Shown: one piece after another, positions 1 to 11,569 of the stretch
Layout: each line of letters begins with the position of its first letter
Position numbering within the stretch: position 1 is the stretch's first letter
Origin: Azolla pinnata
Lineage: Eukaryota; Streptophyta; Polypodiopsida; Salviniales; Salviniaceae
Reading direction: 5' to 3'
NCBI GenBank assembly: GCA_037176905.1
Contig: JBBBWG010007546.1
Location: forward strand, 1 to 25,088
Length of the DNA stretch: 25,088 nucleotides
Program-made: the position numbers and the translations under genes
Notes under the pieces: model-generated
What the model saw: only the letters and a program-made list of their open reading frames with translations
The model's database searches: none
What the model was told of the DNA's origin: nothing

Positions 1-10
1 AGGAAACACA

Positions 11-56
11 CCCCCCCCCCCACCCCCCCCCCCCTCCCCCCCCCCCCCCCCCCCCC
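11..56. repeat. C-rich low-complexity tract
   Basis: Forty-six bases that are all C on the plus strand except an A at 22 and a T at 35, with an uninterrupted run of 21 C from 36 to 56. No gene is associated with it. Such tracts are prone to polymerase slippage and to length errors in assemblies. Confidence 0.9.
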
Positions 57-133
57 GGCCTTCAACCTGCATGTTTTGCTTGCTGCTAAGCCCACACTAA
101 ATGGAGCAATGAGTTGCTCACCATAAAAGCAAG

Positions 134-147
134 GAGAGAGAGAGAGA
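134..147. repeat. (GA)n microsatellite
   Basis: Short GA dinucleotide run just upstream of the SINE-like element. It could be part of the element's flank, but no target duplication was identified. Confidence 0.7.
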
Positions 148-154
148 ATCGAAA

Positions 155-300
155 TGGGTGTAACCTAGTTGGGAAGGTTGCTCAGTGGGTACCAAGAGGT
201 CATGAGTTTAAACCCTCACGCTCCGTGGAGGTATCTAGAGATATGAAGGTTACAACTGCAAATATTCGAAAGTTGAGTAGCAGTCTGGTTCGATTGAGGG
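155..300 (+). mobile_element. tRNA-derived SINE-like fragment
   Basis: The segment contains an A-box-like motif at 161-173 (TAACCTAGTTGGG, compare TGGCnnAGTnGG) and a B-box-like motif at 204-215 (GAGTTTAAACCC, compare GGTTCGAnnCC) about 40 bases apart. This is the layout of a tRNA-derived RNA polymerase III promoter in plant SINEs. Both boxes are degraded, so an intact tRNA is excluded. The 3' boundary is a guess, because no clear tail or flanking duplication was found. Confidence 0.5.
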
Positions 301-2079
301 AGACAGAGCTTGACGATATAACGTTTTGTATTCGCAAGTAGTTTGCTCTGCTCTACAGCTATGGCTATGGCTATATTGGGCGCAGCCGCCAACACTGGCT
401 CGCGAGTCTCCCATTTTCCTTCTCTGATTTTGCCATTGCTACTTATGTAAGTAAGCAAGCAAAAGCTGTTCTTGCACTGTGCCGCAACTTTGGCCATGAT
501 CTAGGCCTCAACCCCCCCCCGCCCCCATGTTCGTCGATCGATCCGATTCTTGCTGCCAAATCCCACCTCGAAAGAAGAAGCTGGAGATTGATTTATTTTG
601 CCCGATCCATCCCAGCAGCAAGCGAGTTATCCTCGATTTCGCCGATGGGCACCCGTAATAAACAAAGCTCTGTTGGTGGTGGTTGTGAAATTTGCGCGAT
701 CAGCCTTTACGATAAACACCAAGATCTGCTAAATCCGATGCCCATGAACACAAGGCCCAATTCCTCTACTACAATAATTGGGGCCGACGCTTTTTCCTTT
801 CCCATGCAACAGGAGAGTCGAACCTGCCCATCGACCGATGATGATCTGTTGTCCGCGAGGGATGGAAGCAAAACTTACCCATTTCGGGGGTGCGATCGAT
901 GGACTCGACTCGGGCTTTGCCGATTCCTCGTAATCGAATCACAAAGGCATACAACTAGCTACTAATACGGTTCGCGTTATATTCTCGCATCCTGGAGATG
1001 ACACGATGGAGATCATAGTGGTCATGCATGCTGATTATTTACAGGAATGGACTGCCTAAAGGGACAATGTGAATGCGCCCGTCAATCGACCGTGTATTCG
1101 ATCGTAGACATGGGTCTCCGTTTCTTGAGTTGCAGTCGGTATAGACAGCTAGGCCTCATGGTTTTCAGTCTGAGATTGAAATGCCAATGTCTTTTGTGCC
1201 AATGACATGCCCGGAGATATGTTTTACTACGTTTCTAGTACGTATGACTGAGATCGTTGTATGCGCTATCTCACGCCATGCACTCGCTCTGTTTGGAAAC
1301 CATTGCGTACATCAACGAGCCAACAATTGGTACATATCATACTAGCTTCACAAACGATCCCCTTCAAATTGGGTGTCAAGTGATCCTCATTGGATGAGGT
1401 CGTCGGCGGTTGAAGCATGAATATGGCATGTCCAAATGCGCAGTGTGAATACGGCCATTATATGACCATATCCGACACTCTCACCGGAGTAGGTATATTC
1501 ATGTAAAAATGAAAATACAGATACAACAATGGGGTGATATAGAATGTATGCCCCCAACCGTAACTAGTTTAGAATAAGTTCTACACCCATTAGCTCCCGA
1601 AGAGACCGAAATTGGTCTGGCAAATGACCTTTGGTCATCACATTTAGGCATTGGCAACAATTTGGCTTGAGCCAAAACCAAACCGTTAAGATGGTTTACA
1701 ACGTCTTAATGGCTTAAGAATTCGGTTGGGTTTGGTTTAGGTTTAGCCACAGTATAGCTCCCTTGCAGAAGATCATTTCAAATTTCCACTGTTGGGCCAT
1801 TTACACCACACACTGCCAATCGTCAAAACGCTCGGATGCGCCACGCGCATAGACAACGTCTGCAGGAAGTTTTTCGTGTTAGATTCGAGCTGTTTTTTTT
1901 TCGATTAACTCGACATGAATCCACCTCTTGGTATCACATCGTCCAAATCCATCCGCGCTAAAAAAAATCCATCACGGTAAGATCCATGGAAGAGATCGAT
2001 GCGGCTTCTGGAACCTTTGCCAGACATATAGATCTGCTAATGCCTGAGTTCCATTGAGACCATTTGGGCTTGCGTTTGT
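301..2079. other. Intergenic region with no recognised gene
   Basis: Open reading frames here are short and show no family motifs or credible splice partners. The stretch includes a C-rich run near 510-526 and a fold-back segment at 1661-1748. The part just before 2080 is presumably promoter for the downstream DeSI-type gene, but I see no convincing TATA box; TATAGA near 2027 is weak. Confidence 0.6.
1661..1748. repeat. Imperfect fold-back with AAACC/GGTTT arms
   Basis: The left arm near 1670-1690 is rich in CCAAAACCAAACCGTTAAG. The right arm near 1716-1748 reads CTTAAG followed by GGTTGGGTTTGGTTTAGG, so the arms pair imperfectly. Similar GGTTTGG-rich segments lie in introns at about 3690-3975 and 16007-16224. 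It may be a remnant of a small non-autonomous DNA transposon. Confidence 0.3.
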
Positions 2080-2099
2080 TTGTTTACACTTCACACTTT

Positions 2100-2683
2100 G
2101 AAATCATCATCTTCTTCTTCCTCTTCTTCATCTTCTTTCTTCCTCTTCTTCTTCTTCTTCTTCTTCTTCTTAGTTTTCTCTGAACACACAGTCTCTGCTC
2201 TGCTTTGCTCGACTCCTCTCCCGCTTTTCTCTGTTCCTCCCTCTGTCCTCTTCACCGACAGAAATGTTGGGTCTCTAGGGTTTCTTCCGGATTTCACATC
2301 CTTGTTCTCTTAGACTCGATCCTTACCTTGTCCCTCCTCCGAATCGCTGCTCTTTCTCTCTCTCTCCCAATCTAAATGCTTCCTTTCCTCCTCCCCTCGT
2401 CTGTCTAACTACTTGCTTCAATGTCCGGCTTCTAGGACATAGGACATCTTTCTTTCCTTTCGCCTGCACAGGGTCTCACACAACGCCCCTGTGCGCACGC
2501 CATTCTGATCTTCGAATCCGAACACTTTGTGTTTTCCCCCGTTCTTCCGTTCCCTCTCTCTTTTTTTTTTCTAGGATTTTTGGGTGTTCTTTGAGATCTC
2601 CATAGGTTTTGAAAACCTTTTCCAAGGTTCTTTTTTTTTTCTTCGTACTTCTCATCTTCTCCTCCATTCTTTAACTCCTTGCA
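2100..2683 (+). promoter_or_regulatory. Pyrimidine-rich probable 5' leader of the DeSI-type gene
   Basis: The sense strand is strongly CT-rich, with a TTC/CTT microsatellite at about 2104-2171 and a CT run near 2352-2366. This is common in plant 5' leaders. If transcription starts near 2100, the leader contains three very short upstream ORFs: 2264-2278 (5 codons with stop), 2376-2408 (11 codons) and 2421-2435 (5 codons). These could damp translation of the main ORF. The transcription start and any leader intron are not determined. Confidence 0.5.
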
Positions 2684-5600
2684 ATGACAGAAGTGTTCCT
2701 TCATGTCTATGACGTTGCTAACAGTGATTCGGTGAAGACAAACAATGCCATTCTTCAACTAAACAAGATATTTAAGGATGGCATTGGCCTCGGAGGAATC
2801 TTTCATAGTGCAATCGAGGTATTCTGATCTTTTTGTTTCTCAAATTGCTAGTATATACGTATGCGTTGTATGTGTTTGAAAAGTTAGTTTTTAGCTTGCT
2901 CAAGTTCTCAGTTGTCATTTTAAAATTCTTGATTTCAAATGGCTGTTGCTCATGGAAGCATATCCATGTATGTGTGTGTAAGTGTTAGCATATACATGTA
3001 GGTATATGTAAGCATGTATGTGAGCATGTTCATGTAGGCCTTTGTGAGCATCTACATGTATGTGTATGCAAGCATATACATGCATGTTTGTGAATGTTTA
3101 ATGTATTCAACCTTATACATGCATAGATTTATGAGTGCTTCCTCATGTAAGCATTTATATGTGTGTGAAAGAGAGAAATTATGACGTTGCTAACAGTGAT
3201 TCGGTGTACTTTTTATAGATGTATGTAAGCCTCTACCTGTACGTCTGTATGTATGTAAGCATATACATACATCTCTTCATGCTTGCATACACATGTGTTC
3301 GTAGAGAAATTGTTTCCAAACTACATTGACTTGGGTCATTTTCATAGTGTAAATAGGATGCATGAATGCTGAATACGACACTTGCAAGCTAAAAACCAGT
3401 ATAATGACCAACATGTTCATCTCTACCCATATCTAAGCTGTAGAGATTTTTTACTTTTTCTTTCAAGTCTTTGTTTTTTCTAAACATACATCTCTGTCTA
3501 TGTGCATAGGATCTTTTATAGCTAGGTCGTGGATGGCATTTTAGATGTCTTGTGAAGCTAATGACTTAACCGAGGAATTAAAGAGGTTGTGTCATTTGGA
3601 CTCATAAAATCTAATGGTTTCTGGAAATATTCTTCAGTGAATGTTATAATGGAGATATGTGGGAAAGGCAGAGACTCCTGTGCAGGAAGGATCATCAAAC
3701 GGTTCAGTTTAGGCTTAATAGCTTAAATGACTTAATGATTTATAGATTCGTTGGAATTCGTGTTTGGAAACCTTTAACTGTTCAGTTTGAGTTTAGTTTG
3801 TCTTGGAGGAGCCAAATAAAATGGTTGGATGTATCCAGCTTGAAACCGCTGTTTAAACAGAGATGTGTTGAATCAGTTATAATTCAACGATTTGGTTCAT
3901 TTATCAGTAGTTTAGTTTGGTTTTGCAGTTGTTTTCTGGCTTCTGAACTATTAAACTTCAAACTGGTGTAAAACTGAGGTATTACCAATCATTATGCGCA
4001 AAGTGGTCACAAGTGAAGACACTTAATGGAAGAAATATTCTCCTTTCAGAGCATGAATAGGGTTGTGCTCTCTTGAGTTCAGAAGAGAAAATGCTGTCAT
4101 GGATGTGCCTTTAAAAATAGTTCTCTTATATTGTATCGTACACTTGTGTATGACAATTCCTTGTTAAGATCTGACTTGTGTATGTATGTTTGTATGTATA
4201 TTTATATATACATACACTTTCAAAGAAAAGCTATTAACTGTGTACGAAGGTGTATCTAATGATCGAATCTCTTCTGTAAAATGTAAAATAGGTGTACAAT
4301 AATGAAGAGTGGTCATTCGGTTATTGTGACGTTGGGAGTGGTGTTTTCTCTTGTCAACCGAAAAAGAACCCAATGTATGTGTACCGAGAAAGCTTATCAT
4401 TGGGCAGGACAGAATTGTCGCGTGCTAAGGTGAGGGAGATATTGTTGGAGCTTAGTAGGAAATGGCAAGGTCAGCTGTATGATCTTCTCTCTAGGAATTG
4501 CAACCACTTTTGCAATGATTTTGCGGCAATGCTCCAGGTCCAAAGTCTTCCTGGTGAGTTTAAAACAAAAAAATAAATATGCATAACAACCGTTTTTTTC
4601 GTAAAGCCAAAAAACAGAATGCATATCTATGATCTAACTACTAATAAATGGACGTGACTGTATGGTTTTGTGTATAGATCAAATACGATACAGATATCTC
4701 TATTATTTGTATACATTTGTATATACATGATACCGCAATTTTATGTATGTGTATATACGTACATATGTGAGACATGCATACATACTGACTGACATATATG
4801 CATACAACCATACCTCTACATCCCTACAAGTAAATAACACACAATATTGTGATGATTTCATATTACATTATATTGGTTCAGTACTTCTCTTTGTGAATCT
4901 TATGTTTCACATTCTGGCTTCTTTTCATGCATTTCTTTCACGGATATTTTGAACGTATTAAAGTATCATCTCGTAGATTGATAACAAATAGATAGTAAAA
5001 AAAAGTGATCATGAGAATCAGCAGATATTATATATACATCATGCAATTGGAAAAAAAAGAAACAGCACATCTTGGAGATATATGCTTTGCTTTGCTCTCC
5101 CAGCCATAGTATATGGCATAGTATACAAGTTGACAACCGTAGGCTGAGAAAAAAGGTGATTTAATAATCAATATCGTAGAGCAATTGTGTATAGTATATC
5201 CTTCTTTCCTTTTCCCCCCCTTGCACAACATGCGAAAAGCATACAAGTATGACTCAGCACCATAGATTTAATCTGGAAAAGTAAAGAAAGAATTTTGTCC
5301 TACAAGAGAATATTCTCGCACACAGTATGAGAACTATAACATCTTTTACAATAAACGATCTTTATCATATATATCAAGGATAAAATGAGAGATGATTTTA
5401 CTATTTTCACCAACTCGTTCCATTACTTCTAGTCATAAAGACAAATAGCCTAAGGTGATTGTCTTCATTATGTTTTACAATATCAATGTTCCTTTCCAGC
5501 TTGGGTTAATCGGTTTGCAAATGCTGGAGAAACTGCACTGGAGGTTGCTGAAACAACGTCAAGATGGGTATGTATGTGCACTCATATACATAGGTGCACA

Positions 5601-6270
5601 AATGTTCATGTACATCTACAGGTTGGTCTTCATAAACTGCTTAGGTAATATCTTATGGAGTAGACGTCTGGTGAAGAGATACTTCTCTGCCCACACGTGC
5701 TCATGTATATATACATATAGGTATGCATACATATGCTTCAGTTGTATTGGGTTGTTGAGATATACTCGATACGTCCATGCTCACATTTGCACATGTTCAT
5801 GTACATATGCATGTTAATATGCATAAACACATACTAATTATGCATAGGTTGTACCTAGTCCCGATTATCAATTCTAAAATGCCATTCTCATGTCACATTT
5901 TACCTTAAAAAACTTCTTAAGGTTATTTTACACTGGACTTTTGCAGTTCCGAACTGCCAAGACTGAAGTGGCATCAGCAGGCAAAGTCGCATATCGAACT
6001 ATCTTTGGTGAACCATCGACATCCTCTGGGAGCTTAGGCGAGGAGATAATGCAGAGCCCAAGTCAGAGCCAAACCCCAGATAGGCAACGTGGGAATATAG
6101 TGCAGCTCCCCTTCATTAAGACACCGGCAAGCTTGATATCAAAGGTGGGTCTGAGTTCAACAACGCAGTCTGCCATGGCTGCTGCGCCCATGACTTTGTT
6201 ATCCAAGATTGGGATCGGGTCCCGATCTGCAAATGGGAAGCTTCAAGGGGAAAACTCACCGAGCAAATGA
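2684..6270 (+). CDS. PPPDE/DeSI-type cysteine isopeptidase, 4 exons, 262 aa
   Basis: Proposed exons are 2684-2818, 4292-4553, 5500-5567 and 5947-6270 (stop TGA). All introns are GT-AG, and the joined frame is open. The PPPDE domain covers roughly residues 3-140. It starts with VFLHVYDVANSD, has the catalytic histidine at His41 in GGIFHSAIEVY and the catalytic cysteine at Cys115 in LLSRNCNHFCNDF. EWSFGYC is also typical of the family. Exon 3 gives PAWVNRFANAGETALEVAE, as in plant DeSI-like proteins. Known members are deSUMOylating or deubiquitinating enzymes, and some act as thioesterases, usually in cytosol or nucleus. The C-terminal ~110 residues (exon 4) are Ser/Pro-rich and low-complexity, with no predicted enzyme core. 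The ATG at 2684 is chosen because the conserved domain begins directly after it. The substrate cannot be read from sequence. Confidence 0.93.
2955..3300. repeat. Degenerate ATGTA/CATATA minisatellite in intron 1 of the DeSI-type gene
   Basis: Loose repeats of about 22-24 bp of the type GTAAGCATATACATGTATGT recur through this part of intron 1 (2819-4291). Related CATGTATAT-rich sequence appears in intron 3 (about 5580-5830). Units are too diverged to phase exactly. Confidence 0.6.
3180..3206 (+). repeat. Exact 27-bp copy of exon 1 sequence inside intron 1
   Basis: Bases 3180-3206 are identical to bases 2708-2734, which lie within exon 1 and encode YDVANSDSV. The copies are in the same orientation, 472 bp apart, and the flanking bases on both sides differ. 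The copy sits at the edge of the minisatellite and is not flanked by usable splice sites, so it is probably a non-coding microduplication. Confidence 0.95.
3690..3975. repeat. GGTTCAGTTT/GGTTTGG-rich segment in intron 1
   Basis: The segment is rich in TTCAGTTT, GTTTAGTTTG and GGTTTTG on the plus strand. It ends in AAACTTCAAACTGG, which partly complements its start. It resembles the segments at 1661-1748 and 16007-16224. It is possibly a diverged small non-autonomous transposon, but no clean terminal repeats or target duplication were seen. Confidence 0.28.
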
Positions 6271-7214
6271 AAAAGTTTTAGGGGGATAGATGGTACTCAA
6301 CAACTCAGCTACTGGATGATTATGATGGTGAATGACAACACTTTTCATGCCATGTAGTAAAACTTGTTTTTATTTGGCATTTCATTATCACACCATTAAC
6401 AGAACATATAATGATATGTATATGATGGAGATGAAAGAAAATGTGATGATAGAGATCATTCTTTGTATTTGTACAGTATGATTTGAAGAATTTCATGTGT
6501 ATGGAATGTATGCCGTGAAGAAAAATACTTGATGATTTAACAAGTCAATGTTATTTCATCATGTTAAAACACACCACGTATTTCATCTTTTAGCCATCTT
6601 TGTAAAGAATGACGGTGTTCTGTCAATTGTATTATCATTTACTTGAAATGCCAGCATCGATCAGGAACAAAAACAAAAGGTACTATTCTTCCAAATTTCT
6701 ATTTTCAGATGTGCGATATACAAGCCAAGATTATTCTTGCATTTCTACACCTCTAGCATCGTTTTGTACTGGGCCTTGTTTCTCTTAAAAATTGCCCATA
6801 TCTGGAAACCAAAATTCTATGACCCACAGTAGCTTTTCATTATGTTGGATAAAAAATAATACAGGAGATCAAAAGCTTTGGCTAGATGGTGACAGCTCCA
6901 TTAACATTAGCAGAACGATAAAGCTTGCTTTGACTGTGGCCAGCATCATATGAAAATACCATTGCCTCTGATGACACCATGTTGAGACTATATTGGGAAT
7001 GCTCACATGTACTCGTAAGAGGTGCTGAACGGGGCGTGGATCTAATCAGAATTGTAACACTGATTAGAAAGGGGTAGCTTGAAAAAACTACATATACATA
7101 CATGATTCAAAGAACTCGTCTTCAATAATGTTCCTCCATATATTCTGCTCAGTTTACTTCATTGGCACAATTTGTGTGTTATTAAGAGATCATTTGGTTC
7201 AAGGGTAAAAAAGT
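6271..7214. other. Convergent 3' region between the DeSI-type and UBP genes
   Basis: This holds the 3' untranslated ends of two convergently transcribed genes. It is AT-rich with no ORF of note. No single polyadenylation signal could be assigned to either gene with confidence. Confidence 0.7.
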
Positions 7215-10200
7215 CTACCGTTTGTAAAGCAGCATATAAGCTCTTTGTTGCAGCACATCTTCCAAGTTGACCTCCTTAACCTGGCCAGGCCAAAAGACAA
7301 ACATATATTTTTCTGTATTTGCTGAAACCTTTTCATGGCTAGAACAGAGAAATATGGCATCAAAATTTTTTTGTGGTGAACAGAAATTTCTTTGATTTAC
7401 AGAATTTGCTTCATTTACCTGACTGTCATCGATTTTGTACCAAAATCCATTGAAGTCTTTGACGTAAGAGATGTAATGCCCAAAGAAGGAAGAATTCAGC
7501 ATATCAATGTGAACAATAACCCCATATAATTCGTAACAAGGTGGCTTGTCGCATTTATTGCTCATGAAAGGTGTCATGTTGAGGACACTCGGAAACACCA
7601 CCCTCTTGTTGAGCTTGCCGAATTTCCCCCACTGACACAAAGTAATTGCAATTTTAAACTTAAAAACCGCATTTGGACCACATATCTGAATCTTGGGCAG
7701 TAGAGTTAAATTTCATCGATACAAGCTTGAACTACCACATGCACGAAATCCCAACTCTTGTAAGATTCAAGGGTGAGAGCACGGTGATTTTGCAAAGTTT
7801 GAACTAACACTTTTTATGAAATCTCCCAATTTTGCTAGTCTTGAGGGAGGTGAGGTTATGCATTCAGCTCTTACCTGAAACCGCTTAAGCGCAATGGTCA
7901 ATACATTCGGGGATTCATGAATCAGTAATCGTTTCCATGCTTTCACATATGTGCCACATCTGTACAATGATAACAAAACTTGTGGATTCATGAATTATAC
8001 CTCCATTTCTATTCATGCAGTTTCCAAACCCAGGACTTAAATTGAGAAAAGGTGGAAAGAAGGAAATATCCACCTCTCACATCTGTACTTATTATCACCA
8101 TCAAGCCACTCCGAAGCTGTAAACCGAGCTAGTGCATCTTCTATTGTGTCTACATTACCATGGATCTCCACAGTGAGGTCCATCATGTTTTCAAATTTGT
8201 ATGATTCATGATTACACTGCATGCACTTCACCTGGGTCACAAAGACTGAGCTAGTAAGAAGCAAGAAAAACAAAATGAGATAATTCATGCCATAAAAAGG
8301 ATTGCTTTTTAACATTTACTCAGCACGTTTCTTTCACATCACACAGAAAAACATCTCGAGTAATATACTACTTGTGATCGAAGGTGGCCCCCGAATGTGT
8401 GTTGTATAAAACTAGTCTCTTGAGTTTGTTGATTGATGGCCTTTTCACCACCCACTTTATCAAGGCAACATGATTGCATAGAATCAATAGCAAATCTGTG
8501 ATATGGGAAAACAAATAAAAATCCATTTCCATAAATCATGTTTGACTCAAATATTGCATCATATTGTTTAAGGAAAATCAAAAGAGCACCTCATAAATTC
8601 ATGTGCATCCTCTTGTCGGTCATTTCTCATGTGATTCCCAATGTTAGGTATTTTGGAAACAATACCAACGGGAGAGAAAGGAACCTGACTGTCCTTTACT
8701 CGTGAAACAAGGTGTTGAAGTTCACACATGAAGCACCAGCCCTTCCTGTGACCTGATAAGCCAATATGAAAATTTCAACTCCATATCTTACAGTGATGGA
8801 AAAGAAAGTGTAGGAAAGAAAAAAAATGATCCTTACATTCTTGCAAATGATATCCTTCCAAAAGATATGCAGCAAGAGGTTGAGTATGTATCAAACATTG
8901 TAAAACCACATTCGCAAAGCAGCTGGCATAGCCAGAAAAGAGATGACAGCGAGAAAGCCAGAGAAGCATTAACAAAACATTTATAATGATCGTCTGTACA
9001 CGATCTCCTGGTATAGATATTTTACAAAGAAATGAAAAAGATAACCTTATATATACCTGTTGCCAGAGTTAATCAACCCACATGGAGCAAGTCTCACTTC
9101 ATCTGACATAAAAAGCTGTATAAACTGGTCATATGGGAATAGAATCTGACATGGTAAAAAGCAGTTAGATCAGTAATGAGCATCCCACAAGTGAATGGGG
9201 AAAAAACTTTAAATTCTGAAGGAAAAGACCACACGAGACTTGATTGCCTCAAGCACAAAATAGAAAAAATGCATATTCAACAGTCCCTTTTTCCCCCTTT
9301 TCAATGATTACATTATCCCACTAGTGTTATTTAAACTATATGTGTCAGGAAGAGTAGATTTGCTAAAAAGCATTCCATTTTTCCCTGTTCCCAATCCCCT
9401 CCACTTATCCAGACCAAACATCCATTTTGCTGCCTTTTTCCATGCTTATATTTTTCCAATATAGTTATTTGCAATAGATATGTTAGGATGAATGGATTTT
9501 CGGAAAAACACCTCTTTCTCCCCCCCCCCCCCCCCCCCCCACAAAGTTCCCAATCCATTCACCTCGGAAACACCATAACGTGTTTCAGAAGTTAAAAGTG
9601 CATTTTCTGTTTCAAATGATATTATGTCAGCCACTTTGCAAGAAAAACAATCTTACTCTGGTAGATTTCAAGGAACTCCCATTTGTTGTAGCTTTCTTCT
9701 TCAAGGACTGTGGTGTGTTCACCTTAACCAAAGGCAAGGTCTGTTGCAATAGACTTCCATTAGCAGCCACAACACTCTCTAAGTATTGTGGTGTATTTGC
9801 TGAAACAGATGTTGACGTCTCCTTTGACAAGACTCTGTTCGAATGCAGCTTCTCTTCTTTGACTGGACTTGGACTTAAATTACCAGGGGACCCAAGTTTT
9901 TGAGAATTTGAAGCAGTGTTTGACGATGGTGGTGATGTAGGGCTACCTAGAACCTTTGAGCATTCATCTTTGTGTCCCTTATACCAATGGTGAAATTGAC
10001 ACTGATAGGAGCTAATAGAAAGCAGCAAAAATAAGGGTTTGTCAGAACATTTGCTGCCAATAGGTATAGAATTGGTCCAAAAGTTTCACTGGATCAGCAC
10101 AATAAGGGAATGTGCGCTAATGATAAAGCAGTGTGAATCTATATAAAGAAAGGTGATCTAATCCAACTTCAAATTAATGCCTGAAAATATACATTGGCCT

Positions 10201-11235
10201 ATAAAGTTAAGTTATTTTCTACCATGCCGAGCAGCCAAAAAGAAACACTCAAGAACGAGCAATGCATAACACCAAGGGAACGAATGAGCCCATCAAATAA
10301 ACAGATCTTCTCTACTACACGTTCATGTTAGTGGGTCGTAAGACTCCAGGATGCCTATAAAAAAAGGGGTTCGTTGCATACCAGTACTTAACAGCTTTGC
10401 ATCTTGAGCATTGTTTATTAGTTGGAGATGCACACACCGCACAAACACTCGGGCCTCGGATGCTTCTAGATACAGAGAGCTGGGGTCTTACAACAGCAGA
10501 GGTGCTATCTGGAGCCAATTGAGTTAGTGACGCTTCGGAGAGTATTGTAGTTTCATTCGATGAGCCATTGCACTGAATATGAGAGAGATTCAGTTTCAAT
10601 TGACTAGGTTGAGCAGCTTCACATATTTTCGGGGACTCCTCTTCTGCTTTTATTAATTGGTTTGTGAATTCAGCTTTTCTGGGTTCTTTCACTGTAATCC
10701 TAAATACAGATTCTTCTCTTGTTGGGCTGGAAGTTCCAGGATAAACTTCAGGTTCCCTTTCCTTTGCACCTGCCTCTTGGTGGGTGTCCACAAATTCTTC
10801 CACAGCACTACCGAACTCTTTGAACTGCCCAGTAGCCAATATTACTTTTGCTAGCCCTGAGATTTCCAAATCCTCGGAGCTTTTTCTTTCAACAACCCTA
10901 TCAATCTCACTTGAACTCAATCTCCCAGAATCAAACTCGCTTCCTCTTCCAAAATCTTCAGATATTTTCCCTCTTTCTTTCAGAGCAACTTTAGTGGCTT
11001 CTTTCTTTGGCGGTTTAGACGATTTCAATGCTTTCACGATCTTGAACTCCTCAGCAGCTTGTCGTTCAGCCCAATCAGCCTCTTCAGAAGCTAATTCTTG
11101 CAATTTAAGTATCTGTCGGTATCGCGCTTCAGATGCCTTTACTTGATGTCTAACAAGTACGTAAACAGCTCCTACAATGACTGCGAATATAGACCATAGA
11201 ACTGCATAGCTGCTAGCATCCCCCACCTCATGCAT
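7215..11235 (-). CDS. MYND-finger ubiquitin-specific protease (plant UBP15-19 group), 10 exons, 730 aa
   Basis: Exons, in order of transcription, are 11235-10382, 10011-9657, 9145-9057, 8922-8837, 8752-8590, 8495-8372, 8231-8074, 7959-7875, 7631-7419 and 7280-7215. All joins keep frame with GT-AG introns. An N-terminal membrane segment lies at about residues 9-28, followed by a charged, probably coiled-coil stretch (30-70) and a low-complexity region. The MYND zinc finger is at residues 265-302 (C-x2-C, C-x2-C, YCSYQC, HKDEC) and is completed only by the exon 1-2 join. The UCH protease domain runs from about 404 to 730: Cys box [17 protein letters not shown] (Cys434), QEDAHEFM, two zinc-binding Cys pairs (560/563 and 608/611), His box GHYISYV (His690) and WYKIDDS (Asp706). 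It should cleave ubiquitin from substrates at a membrane. The protein stops immediately after YMLLYKR, without the long tail of UBP16-like members, which favours a UBP18/19-like type. Confidence 0.93.
9520..9540. repeat. Poly-C tract in UBP intron 2
   Basis: Twenty-one consecutive C on the plus strand (poly-G on the transcribed sense strand of the UBP gene), inside the intron at 9146-9656. It could form a G-quadruplex in the pre-mRNA. The length may be unreliable in the assembly. Confidence 0.9.
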
Positions 11236-11261
11236 CTAAGGCTTCCTTCTTCTCCCTTTGT

Positions 11262-11387
11262 CTGCATCAATGTAGCCAATAAAAGTTGAAGTGGGCGATG
11301 CAAACGGAAAGTATAAACCTGATATTGTAGGTCAAATTGCTGAGCATTCATGTGGGATCTTCGATGGTGGGATAGTTTGCCTCTTAC
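11262..11387 (-). other. Possible 5' leader intron of the UBP gene
   Basis: On the minus strand a near-consensus donor CAG|GTAAGAG lies at 11388/11387. A plausible acceptor GATGCAG|A lies at 11262/11261, 26 bases before the start codon at 11235. The enclosed 126 bases are of normal plant intron size. Only transcript data can confirm it. Confidence 0.4.
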
Positions 11388-11569
11388 CTGAAGAATTTTA
11401 TGCACCAGAATACAATCAAATATGAAAAGGTTGGAACCAATGGATAAAGGGGTTCTGTTTTCTCCTCCTGCTAAATTGCTTATTAACCTTCCATCCCTGC
11501 AATTTTTTGTGAATGTATCCCTTCTCTAACTTGTGTCTTCCTCCTTCTCCTACTCCTCTTCTTATCGTC

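Noticed and set aside
805-830. B-box-like GGTTCGACTC on the minus strand
   Set aside because: No A-box or cloverleaf partner was found nearby, so a chance match is more likely.
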